Of a DNA stretch of 64,000 nt, positions 34,396 through 43,052 are shown piece after piece. The notes beneath the pieces were generated by a model. That model worked only from the letters and a program-made list of their open reading frames with translations. It ran no database searches and was not told where the DNA came from. Where the stretch lies: the NCBI RefSeq assembly GCF_000702585.1, contig NZ_JNIQ01000001.1, positions 1,245,001 to 1,309,000 of the forward strand, written 5' to 3'. The DNA comes from Exiguobacterium aurantiacum DSM 6208 (GTDB taxonomy: Bacteria; Bacillota; Bacilli; Exiguobacteriales; Exiguobacteriaceae). Positions within the stretch are counted from its first letter, which is position 1, and each line of letters begins with the position of its first letter. A program made the translations under genes and the position numbers.

Positions 34396-36063
34396 ATGAC
34401 AACACCTATAAGATTCGGTGGACTAGCTAGTGGAATCGATACAGATACTATTATCAAACAGTTAATGCAAGTTGAACGAGTTCCAGTCGATAAACTTGAA
34501 CAAAAAAAACAGGCGACTGAATGGAAACGTGACGCATACCGTGAAATCAACCGCTCACTTCTAACGCTTCGAAATAGTGCGGTAGATCTTATTTTCAGTC
34601 GGAATTTTTATGCTAAAACAGCCAGTTCATCTGATGAATCTCGTGTGTCTGTTGTAGCTGGACCGTCGAGTGGGAACACTGCGATTCGTATTGATTCTGT
34701 TACCAACTTAGCAACAGCTGCTTCGCAAATTGTCGAGCCAAAAGATAGAGATGGGAACGCAGTAACGAAAACAACAAAAGTTTCCGATATGAACTTACAG
34801 TCAGCTACCCAAGTAGTCACTTTATCAACTGCCGCAAAAGAATGGACACTATCACCTAAACCGCGTGCAGGTGAAACAGTAGCATTAAAAGATGCATCGA
34901 ACAATCCAATTGATGCATCATATGATGAGGCAACAGGAAAAGTCATGATGAATGACGGGTCAGATATTCCAACAGGCACTACTGCTACTTATACATCCGG
35001 GTATCAAATTCAAATTCGTTCTGTAGAGGGTGGAGATTTTAAGACAATTAAAATAGCAGAAAATGCAACTGTTGAAAACTTGATTACTGCATTAAACGGA
35101 AAAGATTCAGGAATTTCCGCTTTCTTTGAACCTCTTTCTGGAAAACTATCACTTACACAGAAACAGACCGGAAGCGTAGCTATTATTGAATTTGATGGAG
35201 TAACTAAGGCTGCTTTCGGAATAGATACGTCAGCAGTACCTGTGAAAGGTACCAATGCTAATTTCATGGTAAATGGAATATCTATGTCGCAAAGTTCGAA
35301 TACAGTTACGATTGATAACATGACTGTTACTCTCAAGTCGTCTTTTATAGCCGGGAATCCCGTAATGTTATCTGCTGCCACTGATACTCAAAAAGTATTT
35401 GATAATATTAAAAAGTTTGTGAATCAATATAACGAAACAATTGAGTTAATGAATAGAAAAGTAAAAGAAGAAAGATACAGATCTTTTAATCCTCTCACAA
35501 ATGCGCAGAAAAATGAGCTTTCCGAAGACGAAATTAAAAAATGGGAAGAGAAAGCAATGAGTGGCTTACTCAAAAATGATACAATCGTTCGCGGTGCCAT
35601 GGACACGCTAAGGGGAAAGTGGTCTAGCGCGTCTTCACCTACAAATGATGTGGATATGAAACAGTTATTTCAGATAGGGCTCTCTACGGGAGCAGACTTT
35701 ACGAACGGTGGGAAAATTGAATTAAACGAAGAAAAACTTAAGGCAGCAATCGAAAAAGATCCGGAGCAAGTGTATCAACTCTTCACGAATCAAGAAAGTG
35801 GGCTACTTTTAAAAATTCGTGATGCTGCAACCAGTTCACGTTCGTCTATCACCCGGATCGCCGGGGCGGACGGGGCCGGTGCCCCGACGTACTCGATGGG
35901 CCGTGAGATGACACAAATCGATACCCGCATCCAACGATTGAACGCACTGCTCGTCGATAAAGAGAACGCCTACTACCGTCGCTTCGCGGCGATGGAGACG
36001 GCAATGAATCAGGCGAACTCGCAAGCCGCCTCACTGCAACAGTTTTTAGGCGGAGGCATGTAA
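34396..36063 (+). CDS. fliD: Filament cap protein FliD, mosaic composition
   Basis: A 555-residue cap protein that promotes flagellin folding at the filament tip. The N-terminal signature is GLASGIDTDTIIKQLM; the C-terminal coiled coil is RRFAAMETAMNQANSQAASL and ends QFLGGGM. Codons 1 to about 484 are AT-rich like flaG and the surface protein; from about nucleotide 35845 the same gene switches to GC-rich host codons (ATCGCCGGGGCGGAC). The frame is intact, so this looks like a homologous-recombination junction in the conserved 3' end. The ribosome site is AAGGAGGAG. Confidence 0.94.
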   Translation: MTTPIRFGGLASGIDTDTIIKQLMQVERVPVDKLEQKKQATEWKRDAYREINRSLLTLRNSAVDLIFSRNFYAKTASSSDESRVSVVAGPSSGNTAIRIDSVTNLATAASQIVEPKDRDGNAVTKTTKVSDMNLQSATQVVTLSTAAKEWTLSPKPRAGETVALKDASNNPIDASYDEATGKVMMNDGSDIPTGTTATYTSGYQIQIRSVEGGDFKTIKIAENATVENLITALNGKDSGISAFFEPLSGKLSLTQKQTGSVAIIEFDGVTKAAFGIDTSAVPVKGTNANFMVNGISMSQSSNTVTIDNMTVTLKSSFIAGNPVMLSAATDTQKVFDNIKKFVNQYNETIELMNRKVKEERYRSFNPLTNAQKNELSEDEIKKWEEKAMSGLLKNDTIVRGAMDTLRGKWSSASSPTNDVDMKQLFQIGLSTGADFTNGGKIELNEEKLKAAIEKDPEQVYQLFTNQESGLLLKIRDAATSSRSSITRIAGADGAGAPTYSMGREMTQIDTRIQRLNALLVDKENAYYRRFAAMETAMNQANSQAASLQQFLGGGM

Positions 36064-36078
36064 GAGGAGGAAACAAAC

Positions 36079-36453
36079 ATGGTAGCCAACCCATATGCAG
36101 CTTATCAAAACAACGCGGTCACGACCGCGAACCCGCAAGAACTGACGCTCATGTTGTATGACGGGGCGCTCAAGTTCACGCGCCTCGCCAAACTCGCCAT
36201 CGAGCAAGGGAACCCGGACCTAAAGAACACGAACATCCAAAAAGCGCAGGCGATCTTCCAAGAGATGCGTTTGACGCTCAATAAAGACATCGCCATCTCG
36301 GCGAACCTCGACTCGCTTTACGAGTACATCTGGCGCCGTCTGTTGGACGCGAACGTGAAGAACGATACATCGATCCTTGATGAGGTGCTCGACTTCACGA
36401 CCGAACTCCGCGACACGTGGAAAGAAGCGATGAAACTCGCGAAGCAAGCATGA
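36079..36453 (+). CDS. fliS: Flagellin export chaperone FliS
   Basis: A 124-residue helical protein: PYAAYQNNAVTTANPQELTL, MLYDGALKFTRLA, then IWRRLLDANVKND. FliS caps the flagellin C-terminus in the cytosol until export. GC-rich host composition. Its stop overlaps the next ATG. A second, diverged FliS lies at 40701. Confidence 0.94.
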   Translation: MVANPYAAYQNNAVTTANPQELTLMLYDGALKFTRLAKLAIEQGNPDLKNTNIQKAQAIFQEMRLTLNKDIAISANLDSLYEYIWRRLLDANVKNDTSILDEVLDFTTELRDTWKEAMKLAKQA

Positions 36454-36803
36454 GACCAATCGACGAGATTATCTTAAAGACGCAACGGCTGAAGGACCTG
36501 CTCGCGCAAGTACCGGAAGAGCCGACGTACGACACGTGGATGGACCAGATCCATGAACTTCTTGACGACCGTGAGCAACTGCTCGCCGCGCACGGACCGG
36601 ATCTACAAGCGGCCGACCAGACCGTCATCCGTCAGCTCGTCGACGACAGTCAAAAGATCGCCCGCTTGATCGAGGCCGAGCACCAACGGCTCGGCATGAC
36701 GCTCGGGACGGCCCGGCAAGAACGGAAAGCCGTCAAGACGTACGTCGACCCGTATGAGGACGTCGACTCGAACTTCTCGGGACTATTCGATCAACAGACA
36801 TAA
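36450..36803 (+). CDS. fliT: FliT-like flagellar chaperone
   Basis: A 117-residue, charged, helical protein overlapping the fliS stop by four bases (ATGA), the place of fliT (FliD chaperone). Sequence identity to FliT is not obvious by eye; the call rests on size, helical character and gene order. The frame reaches back to 36417, but translational coupling at 36450 is the natural start. Confidence 0.7.
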   Translation: MRPIDEIILKTQRLKDLLAQVPEEPTYDTWMDQIHELLDDREQLLAAHGPDLQAADQTVIRQLVDDSQKIARLIEAEHQRLGMTLGTARQERKAVKTYVDPYEDVDSNFSGLFDQQT

Positions 36804-36834
36804 AACAGCTCGAAGGCGCGCCTTCGAGCTGTTT
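36803..36834 (+). terminator. Terminator after fliT
   Basis: A perfect 32-base palindrome with 16-base arms (from AAACAGCTCGAAGGCG) and short A/T ends; it probably serves both convergent genes. Confidence 0.8.
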
Positions 36835-36839
36835 GCTGT

Positions 36840-37217
36840 TCACGGGGTCTTCGGTTGGCGTCGGATTCTAGAGACGAAGTGCGTCACGCCGAACAAGATG
36901 AGCCCGCTCACGTTGAAGTTCACGTATAAGCGACCGAAGTCTTGAACGGAGTTGACGGGGACGAGTCCCGACAGAAAGACGAGCGGTAAAATCGTCACAT
37001 GCATGACGGCCCAGTGAATGAAAATCTGTTTCGGGAACGACCATCTTCTCACCTCGTAGATGACGCTCGTGACGCCGAGGAAGAAGCCGATGCCGCCGTA
37101 CGTCAAAGTGAGGCGGACGCTTTCCATATCACCCACCAGTATATTATAAAGGGCGAACACGCCTGATGCCGCCAACAGAAGCGTCCCGCGCTTTAATCCT
37201 TTTTTCACTAGATCCAT
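36840..37217 (-). CDS. Four-helix membrane protein, DUF3021-like
   Basis: A 125-residue membrane protein with about four helices. The FFLGVTSVIYEVRRWSFPKQ segment followed by IHWAVMHVTILPLVF resembles DUF3021 proteins, which often pair with LytTR regulators; none is present here. The ATG at 37215-37217 has GGAAGG seven bases before it; upstream in-frame ATGs are poorly placed. Confidence 0.6.
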   Translation of the reverse strand: MDLVKKGLKRGTLLLAASGVFALYNILVGDMESVRLTLTYGGIGFFLGVTSVIYEVRRWSFPKQIFIHWAVMHVTILPLVFLSGLVPVNSVQDFGRLYVNFNVSGLILFGVTHFVSRIRRQPKTP

Positions 37218-37379
37218 CGAACCCATCCTTCCGCTTATGTAGTGGTCTATTCTACGCAAACGACCGCTCAGAAGTTTAATTGATTTTCGAGACAGATGCA
37301 AACACGTCTGTTATCGGGTAAAATCGGGTAAATACCACTATACCCGTTGCTTCTTTTCTGGAATGAGGAGGGAAACGAG

Positions 37380-37565
37380 ATGAGTGAGAAAAAAGTGAAA
37401 CCCGAGTCAGCCAAGAAACGTCGTTACTTCGTCTACGGTCCAGAAGGAGCGTACGATGAATACGTGGAACGCGACCCGAAGCTCGAGGCGTACGTCGAGG
37501 ATGACGCGCCGGTCGAGGACGGGCCCGACCCGTATGAAGAAGAGGATTTGAAATCAAGAGGATAG
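37380..37565 (+). CDS. Small acidic protein, unknown
   Basis: A 61-residue protein, basic at the start (MSEKKVKPESAKKRR) and very acidic after residue 25 (VERDPKLEAYVEDDAPVEDG). A GAGGAGGG ribosome site and a terminator behind it support a real gene. It has no known family and was likely missed in many annotations because of its size. Confidence 0.65.
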   Translation: MSEKKVKPESAKKRRYFVYGPEGAYDEYVERDPKLEAYVEDDAPVEDGPDPYEEEDLKSRG

Positions 37566-37571
37566 ATTGGA

Positions 37572-37605
37572 AAGAGTCAAGGTCTGACACACGACCTTGA
37601 CTCTT
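37572..37605 (+). terminator. Terminator after the small acidic gene
   Basis: AAGAGTCAAGGTC / GACCTTGACTCTT with an 8-base loop; suited to both directions, as the next gene is convergent. Confidence 0.82.
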
Positions 37606-37619
37606 CTTCGTTCAACCCG

Positions 37620-38177
37620 TCATTTCGCTCGTCTCTGCAGGCGTTTGTCCGGATCCATATAAAAGAACAGCCACCAAAACGAGCCGATGAACATGGCCCG
37701 CTGCAGCAATCCCATATAGTCCGGTGCGACGAACATGACGAGCGAGAAGACGATCGCGATCCCGGCCGTTATAAAACCGACGATACGTTGGCTGCCGTCG
37801 TTCATGAACCCGTGCCCGGCGGCGAGGAGCGTGAAGAACAGGCCGGTCGAACTCGCGAAAACGGAATGCAGCAGGTCATGGAACTGATTCACCGGGACGC
37901 CGGCGACGAGCGGGGCGTGGTGAAACACGCCCGTCAGCAACAGGCTGACCCCGAAGCATGTCCCGAGGACTTGATGGTACGTAACTCGCGTTTTCCACGA
38001 GACGAGGACGGCCGTGATCCCGAGCGCGACGAACGTGACGTTCATGACCCACGCGAAGGGTGAGCCTTGGGCGCCGAGGTGGCTCGTCGTGTTTCGGACG
38101 AGCGAGTAGCCGTCAAAACTGAACAGCGGCAAGACGGTCGAGACGACGAGGAAAGTGAGAAAGACGAGGCGCGTCAC
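37620..38177 (-). CDS. DUF998 family membrane protein
   Basis: A 185-residue protein with six hydrophobic helices. NTTSHLGAQGSPFAWVMNVT near residue 29 and HHAPLVAGVPVNQFHDLLHS near residue 86 are typical DUF998 (Frag1-like) signatures. Function is unknown. It starts with a GTG four bases after the stop of the upstream DinB-like gene, so the two are cotranscribed. Confidence 0.82.
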   Translation of the reverse strand: MTRLVFLTFLVVSTVLPLFSFDGYSLVRNTTSHLGAQGSPFAWVMNVTFVALGITAVLVSWKTRVTYHQVLGTCFGVSLLLTGVFHHAPLVAGVPVNQFHDLLHSVFASSTGLFFTLLAAGHGFMNDGSQRIVGFITAGIAIVFSLVMFVAPDYMGLLQRAMFIGSFWWLFFYMDPDKRLQRRAK

Positions 38178-38181
38178 GATG

Positions 38182-38679
38182 TCAACGCTGGTGCGGCAAC
38201 GGAATCGTCAACACGTTCCAATTTTCCCCGGCGAATACTTTCGCGAGAAAGACGATCTGCCCGACGTGATAGCTGTAGTGCGACACTTGCTTCTCGATCG
38301 CCCAGATGACGCTCTTCTCCTCACCGCGGATGAAGACGGTCTTGCCGAGGTCTTCCGGCGTGAGGCTCGACAATACATCGTCCAACAGCTGCCAGCGCGC
38401 GTCCCACGTCGCCATGAGTTCCTCGCGGGACAACTGCTGGTCCTCGAACTCGGCGTCGCGGTTCCGGTCCGGTTTCTCACCGTCCGTCGTCAAGAAGTCG
38501 GTCCAACGAGACAACATATTGTTCGCCATATGCTGCACGATGACGGCGAGCGAGAGCGTGTCCGGGGCGAGGGTGCGGTGCAGGTCCTCGTCGCTCACTT
38601 GACTGAGCGCGTTCTCGGCGAGTTGTTTCTGTTCTTGGAAAATGCTTCGTACTTCTGTCACGTAACGTTGTTCAAACAT
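38182..38679 (-). CDS. DinB/DUF1572 family protein
   Basis: A 165-residue four-helix-bundle protein. The three metal-binding histidines expected in DinB folds fit VIVQHMANNMLSRW (residue 50) and KQVSHYSYHVGQIVFLAK (near residue 133). DUF1572 members may act as thiol-dependent transferases; the substrate is unknown. The ATG at 38679 follows AAGGAGGG. Confidence 0.85.
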   Translation of the reverse strand: MFEQRYVTEVRSIFQEQKQLAENALSQVSDEDLHRTLAPDTLSLAVIVQHMANNMLSRWTDFLTTDGEKPDRNRDAEFEDQQLSREELMATWDARWQLLDDVLSSLTPEDLGKTVFIRGEEKSVIWAIEKQVSHYSYHVGQIVFLAKVFAGENWNVLTIPLPHQR

Positions 38680-38753
38680 GATGTTCCCTCCTTATGTACA
38701 TTCCTTCTCCCATACCCTGAAATTAGAAAAGACGAACAGTCGCCTGTCCGCCT

Positions 38754-39419
38754 TCACGCATGCTCCATCCGAAAATCTTCCCAATGGTCCCGGGCCTGGT
38801 TCCGAATCCGCTCCGACACTTCCTTGCTGCCGAGGAGGATCCCGTACCAGCGCCGTGCTTCTTCGTAATACCCGAGCGCGGCCGATAAGTCCGCGATCCG
38901 CAGCATGAGCTGGTCATAAGGGAGGCCGGTCCGGATTTGATCGGTGTAGCCTTCCTGCACCTCGTTATACTTGTCGAGCGTCCGCTTCATCCATTCACGT
39001 TCCGCTTTCGCATCGCCCGTCAACCGGTACATCCAGACGAGGCGCATGCCGAGCATGGCCACGACGGACGGTTTCTGACCGCTCAGCTGGGCCGTCATGA
39101 CGGCGAACTTGTACAGTGTGATGACGTGACCGGGCGTCCGGTCACCGGCCAAGACGTCGGCGTTCACGCGCGGGAAGTACTCGGTCTCGAGCGCCTCGCG
39201 GTTGTTCTTCCGCACCTTGTCGAACGAGTCGTGGAAGACGAGGTGGCAGTGACTGCAGACGGCGGGTTCATACAAGTACGGGTTCTCGCCCTCATACGTC
39301 GTGTAGCCGTCCTTCGCGACTTCTTGCGGGCGGATGTGGCGCGACAAGACGCGCGGCGTCGTGCTCTCTTTCAAACAATACGGGCACTTCACTTTTTTCG
39401 AAAACAAATGTTCAGCCAT
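38754..39419 (-). CDS. DUF2225 family protein
   Basis: A 221-residue cytosolic protein with N-terminal zinc-type pairs (CPYCLKES at 12 and CSHCHLVFHD at about 54) and TPR-like helices towards the C-terminus (YYEEARRWYGILL). The family is found widely in Firmicutes with unknown role. It is the last gene of the minus-strand flagellar operon, eight bases after yaaR. Confidence 0.82.
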   Translation of the reverse strand: MAEHLFSKKVKCPYCLKESTTPRVLSRHIRPQEVAKDGYTTYEGENPYLYEPAVCSHCHLVFHDSFDKVRKNNREALETEYFPRVNADVLAGDRTPGHVITLYKFAVMTAQLSGQKPSVVAMLGMRLVWMYRLTGDAKAEREWMKRTLDKYNEVQEGYTDQIRTGLPYDQLMLRIADLSAALGYYEEARRWYGILLGSKEVSERIRNQARDHWEDFRMEHA

Positions 39420-39427
39420 AAGTCACC

Positions 39428-39871
39428 TCATACGTATACGTTGACGAGTAGCCCGCGAATCTCACCGACCTGGTCGAGGAGCGACAGGCGGGACGCCTCG
39501 CCCGAGATGACCTGGTCCGTCAACGCGAGCAGCTTCTGGTCGACCTGTTCGACGATCTTATAGATCTTGGCCCGGCCGCGGCGGTTGAAGCCGCGCTTGT
39601 CCTCGAGGCGGAGCGCCGCGTCAACGGCGTCTTTCATAAAGTCTTTGATCAGTTGTTTATATTCAGCGAGCGACTCGACCGTCTGGCTCTCGGCGAGGAG
39701 CTCGCCTTGTTCGTGGATGGCCGCGATTTGGCGCTGGAAGCGCTCGTGCTCACGGTCTTCCCGTTTCTGTCCGATGACGTTCGAGAACGAGACGCCGGGC
39801 TCGACGTCCGGTTTCTTTGCCTTGCCGGCGCCGAGGAGCGACTGCGTCTCCATGATGCGACGAATGTCCAT
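39428..39871 (-). CDS. yaaR: YaaR family protein (DUF327)
   Basis: A 147-residue DUF327 protein. The conserved part is YKQLIKDFMKDAVDAALRLE, then RGRAKIYKIVEQVDQKLLAL; the C-terminus is LLDQVGEIRGLLVNVYV. The family has no firm function. In B. subtilis yaaR is elsewhere; here it sits between the second flagellin and a DUF2225 gene. The ribosome site is AAGGAAGG. Confidence 0.88.
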   Translation of the reverse strand: MDIRRIMETQSLLGAGKAKKPDVEPGVSFSNVIGQKREDREHERFQRQIAAIHEQGELLAESQTVESLAEYKQLIKDFMKDAVDAALRLEDKRGFNRRGRAKIYKIVEQVDQKLLALTDQVISGEASRLSLLDQVGEIRGLLVNVYV

Positions 39872-39892
39872 AGAAATCCGTCCTTCCTTAAG

Positions 39893-40717
39893 TTAGTTCA
39901 ACAATTGTAACACGCCTTGCGGCAAGGCGTTCGACTGGGCGATCATCGCCATGCCGGACTGGTTCAAGATGTTCAGGCGGGCGAAATCCATCATCTCGCG
40001 GGCCATGTCGGCGTCACGGATGCGCGACTCCGATGCCGTCAAGTTCTCCGAGCCGATCGTGACGACGCTCACGTTCGCCTCTAACCGGTTCTGGATGGCA
40101 CCGAGCTTCGAGCGCTCGAGCGAGACGGCGTTGATGGCGGCATCGAACTTGGCGATCGCGTCCCCGGCGTCTGACGCCGTCAACACGCTGAGTCCGTCGA
40201 TGCCGAGGGCACCGGCGCGCATGTCGGCGACGTTCAAGATGACGGCTTCACCACTCCCGGCACCGACTTGGAAGAACAGCTCCTTCGCGCCTTGCGTGTA
40301 CTCACCGTTCATGATCTTTTTCGAGTTGAACTCGGTCGTCTCGGCGATGCGCGTCACTTCGGCGGTGAGCGCCGTAATCTCTTCTTGGATCGCTTTCGCG
40401 TCGTCGCCGCTGAGCGTCCCGTTCGACGCTTGCACCGACAGCTCACGCATCCGTTGGAGGAGGGCGTGCGTCTCGTTCATGCCGCCCTCGAGCGTCTGCG
40501 TGAGCGAGATGCCGTCGAGCGTGTTGCGCTCGGCCATCGACAGCGAGTCGAGGCGCATGCGCATCTTCTCGGAGATGGCGAGCCCGGCCGCGTCATCGGA
40601 CGCCTTGTTGATACGGACGCCGCTCGAGAGACGGTCCATCGTCTTCTTCATCGACGCCTGGTTGAGCGAGAGCGACGTGTACGCTTTTAAGGCCTGCACG
40701 TTATTGGTAATTTTCAT
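39893..40717 (-). CDS. Second flagellin
   Basis: A 274-residue flagellin distinct from Hag: it starts MKITNNVQALKAYTSLSLNQ, then RLSSGVRINKASDDAAGLAI, and ends SNALPQGVLQLLN. The central domain is short. Composition is GC-rich, as in the host. The frame extends upstream, but the ATG at 40715-40717 has GGAGGG ahead of it and overlaps the end of the FliS-like gene by 17 bases. It has no promoter or long GGA-rich leader of its own, so CsrA control like that of hag is unlikely. It is probably a minor filament component. Confidence 0.93.
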   Translation of the reverse strand: MKITNNVQALKAYTSLSLNQASMKKTMDRLSSGVRINKASDDAAGLAISEKMRMRLDSLSMAERNTLDGISLTQTLEGGMNETHALLQRMRELSVQASNGTLSGDDAKAIQEEITALTAEVTRIAETTEFNSKKIMNGEYTQGAKELFFQVGAGSGEAVILNVADMRAGALGIDGLSVLTASDAGDAIAKFDAAINAVSLERSKLGAIQNRLEANVSVVTIGSENLTASESRIRDADMAREMMDFARLNILNQSGMAMIAQSNALPQGVLQLLN

Positions 40718-41081
40718 AGCGGTTCCCTCCGATCGGTTGCGGTGTGAGTTTGGCGCGTTGCATCGCCTCGCCCCACGTCTTGTCAAGGTCGACAGCGAGT
40801 GCGTGCAGCTCCTCGATCTTCGATAAGTCTTGTTCGATCAGCGCCTCGAGGCTCGATTTCGCCATATACAGATAAATCTCATCGAGTTGGGCCGAGATGA
40901 TGCCGCCGTTGTCGTGGAGGCCTTGGTGCAGTTTGGCGAGCAGTTCGCGCGCCTGTCTGAGGTGGCGGTTCCGTTCGGCGATCGTCGCATCAAGCGCGAG
41001 TTCATAATGGTAAGTGAGGGCGTGGAGCATCGCTTGCGTCAGCTCTTCGGCGCTCATCTCATATAGTCGGTTCGGGTTCAT
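40701..41081 (-). CDS. Second FliS-like flagellin chaperone
   Basis: A 126-residue helical protein with FliS features (YEMSAEELTQAMLHALTYHY, QARELLAKLHQGL, LDEIYLYMAKSSLEA, LDKTWGEAM). It is diverged from the FliS at 36079. It overlaps the ylqH-like gene (ATGA) and the second flagellin, an arrangement that suggests a dedicated chaperone-substrate pair. Confidence 0.82.
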   Translation of the reverse strand: MNPNRLYEMSAEELTQAMLHALTYHYELALDATIAERNRHLRQARELLAKLHQGLHDNGGIISAQLDEIYLYMAKSSLEALIEQDLSKIEELHALAVDLDKTWGEAMQRAKLTPQPIGGNRYENYQ

Positions 41082-41368
41082 GAATGTTCTCCTTTGAGTG
41101 AGTCAAGTTCTTCAATCAACAACAATACTTCGGCCATGACGTCATACAGCTCGGGCGGGATGGCGTCACCGAGGTCGAGGTCGAGCAGGTGGCCAAGGAG
41201 CGAATGGTCATGCTCGATGGCGACGCCGCGCGCTCTCGCCTCATCTAGAATCTTGTCGGCGACGGCGCCCGTCCCGCGGGCGACGATGACCGGGGCCCGG
41301 TCCGTCGACTCGTCGTAGCGGACGACGGCGGCCGTCTTACGTTTCGTCAAATCCATGCGTTGATACAT
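41078..41368 (-). CDS. ylqH: FlhB C-terminal-domain homologue (YlqH-like)
   Basis: A 96-residue protein resembling only the cytosolic substrate-switch domain of FlhB/YscU: KRKTAAVVRYDESTDRAPVI, then ADKILDEARARGVAIEHD. The autocleaving NPTH motif is replaced by RYDES, so no self-cleavage is expected. B. subtilis YlqH has the same plan and can partly replace this domain. GGAGG precedes the ATG. Confidence 0.82.
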   Translation of the reverse strand: MYQRMDLTKRKTAAVVRYDESTDRAPVIVARGTGAVADKILDEARARGVAIEHDHSLLGHLLDLDLGDAIPPELYDVMAEVLLLIEELDSLKGEHS

Positions 41369-41377
41369 GTCGGCCTC

Positions 41378-43033
41378 CTAAATCTTGAAGTCGTAACCGG
41401 TCGTCTTTGTTGCTACCGGCTCGGCTTCGACTTTCTCGGTCTTCGTCAATGGGCGGAACTGCGTCGTCACGCTCTTATAGCCGATCGCCTCCAAAGTCAT
41501 CTCGATCTTCCCGAGGAGCGGGCGGGCGAGCGTCTCGACGCGCTTGTCGTCGTGTTCGAGCGTCAGGCGCAGATTGCGGTCAATCGCCTCTAGCTTGACG
41601 GCGATCTCACCGAGCCGTGGCGTCTCGAGCCGGATGTAGAGGACGCTGTTCTCCCAGTCGACGACGTCGCCGGCTTCCCGGTTCTGGATATGGACGTGGA
41701 TGCCGGTGTCAATCTCTTGGACCTTTGCCGGCAAGGCGAGCAGGAGCTGATGCAACTGGCCGCCGTCGAGCCGGTTGAGCGTCTGTTGGACTTGGAAGAA
41801 CGAGACGAGGCGGGCGGCCTCAGGCGTCGCCGCATCCGCTTTGACGGACAGGCTCGACGCCTGGACGCGCTGCGCCGTCTCTTGAATGACGCGGCCCGAC
41901 AGCTGTTGGTCGAGCTTGAACGGCGGTACTTTCGCGATCTCACCGGCGCGGGTCGCACCATGCGGGATATATTCGAGCCGGACGTGGTTCGGCACGTACC
42001 GGAAGTCGTTCAACGAAGCGCGCACTTCTTTGATCAGCGTGGCGCTCTCGGCCGGCTTCGTCGCGAGGAGGCCGAGCGCGACGTCGAGTTTCGCCGTCAT
42101 CGAGACGAGCGCTTTCTCTTGCGTCGCGTCCGTATGTAACAGCGCGTCGGTCTTCTGGATGAGTTGCGTCAGCCGGGTCGACACCGTCTCAAGAGCGGGA
42201 CGGGCGATGTGCGGGCTCTTCTCGACGAGCGCGGCGACTTGGCCGAGCTGTTTCGTCACGGTCGCCTGTTCGTTTCGGAACGTGTTCGTCACGGTCGCGA
42301 GATGGCTCGTCACTTCCTTGACGACGACTTGGCGTCCGGACGGGAGCGGGATCGTCTCCCGCGGCTCAAGCCGGTTCGGCTGCGGGGCGGGTACGTCGCG
42401 CATGATGCGGTCGACCGTCTCCGGCGTCGGCGTCACGCGCTCGCTCACGGGCCGGGACAAGTTGACGAGTTCGACGAACCGTTCTTTTTGCGGATACGGC
42501 GCCTCCGGTGAAGGGGGCTTCAGCTGTTGCCGGGCCTCGACGAGCGTCGAGGCGGCGATCGTATTTTGGACGTCACGGGGGACGTCCGGCGTGTCGATTG
42601 TTTTCAATAGAAGAATCGCGTCGCGCATGTCGCCTTTCATCGCCGTCTCGAGCAGGCGGACCGTGTCCTCGTTCATCGGCAGGCGCCCTGTCTGAAGCAG
42701 GCGGCTGACGGCGCTCCGCACTTCGGGCGGGAGCGCGGCGAGCAGCGTCTGAATCTTCGTGTCGAGCTTCGCCGGTTGACTGACCGGTTCCGCCTCTTCT
42801 TTCGCCGGGACGACCGTCGCGAGGAGCGTGCCGTCCTGTTCGGCGAGCGTCACGTGGAACGGGTTCGTCTTCGGCATGCCGTCCTTGAACGTGAGTTCCA
42901 TTTCTTCCCCGTTGATCTTGACGATGGCCGTGTCGGGGCCGGTCTGTTTGACGAGCTCGGCCTTGTAGATCCGGTTCGTCTGGATACCGGCGCTCGCCGC
43001 GATGAGGGCGGCCGGATGGGCTTGGATTTGCAT
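41378..43033 (-). CDS. ylqG: YlqG-like protein with FliK-type C-terminus
   Basis: A 551-residue, Ala/Thr/Val-rich protein without signal or membrane helices. The C-terminal 150 residues (from about VSFFQVQQTLNRLDGGQLHQ through SVLYIRLETPRLGEIAVKLE) resemble the Flg_hook/FliK C-terminal domain. YlqG precedes YlqH in B. subtilis. It could modulate hook length or substrate switching. The start at 43031-43033 follows GAGGTG; the open frame reaches 43051. Confidence 0.78.
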   Translation of the reverse strand: MQIQAHPAALIAASAGIQTNRIYKAELVKQTGPDTAIVKINGEEMELTFKDGMPKTNPFHVTLAEQDGTLLATVVPAKEEAEPVSQPAKLDTKIQTLLAALPPEVRSAVSRLLQTGRLPMNEDTVRLLETAMKGDMRDAILLLKTIDTPDVPRDVQNTIAASTLVEARQQLKPPSPEAPYPQKERFVELVNLSRPVSERVTPTPETVDRIMRDVPAPQPNRLEPRETIPLPSGRQVVVKEVTSHLATVTNTFRNEQATVTKQLGQVAALVEKSPHIARPALETVSTRLTQLIQKTDALLHTDATQEKALVSMTAKLDVALGLLATKPAESATLIKEVRASLNDFRYVPNHVRLEYIPHGATRAGEIAKVPPFKLDQQLSGRVIQETAQRVQASSLSVKADAATPEAARLVSFFQVQQTLNRLDGGQLHQLLLALPAKVQEIDTGIHVHIQNREAGDVVDWENSVLYIRLETPRLGEIAVKLEAIDRNLRLTLEHDDKRVETLARPLLGKIEMTLEAIGYKSVTTQFRPLTKTEKVEAEPVATKTTGYDFKI

Positions 43034-43052
43034 AGTTGTCACCTCGACCAAT

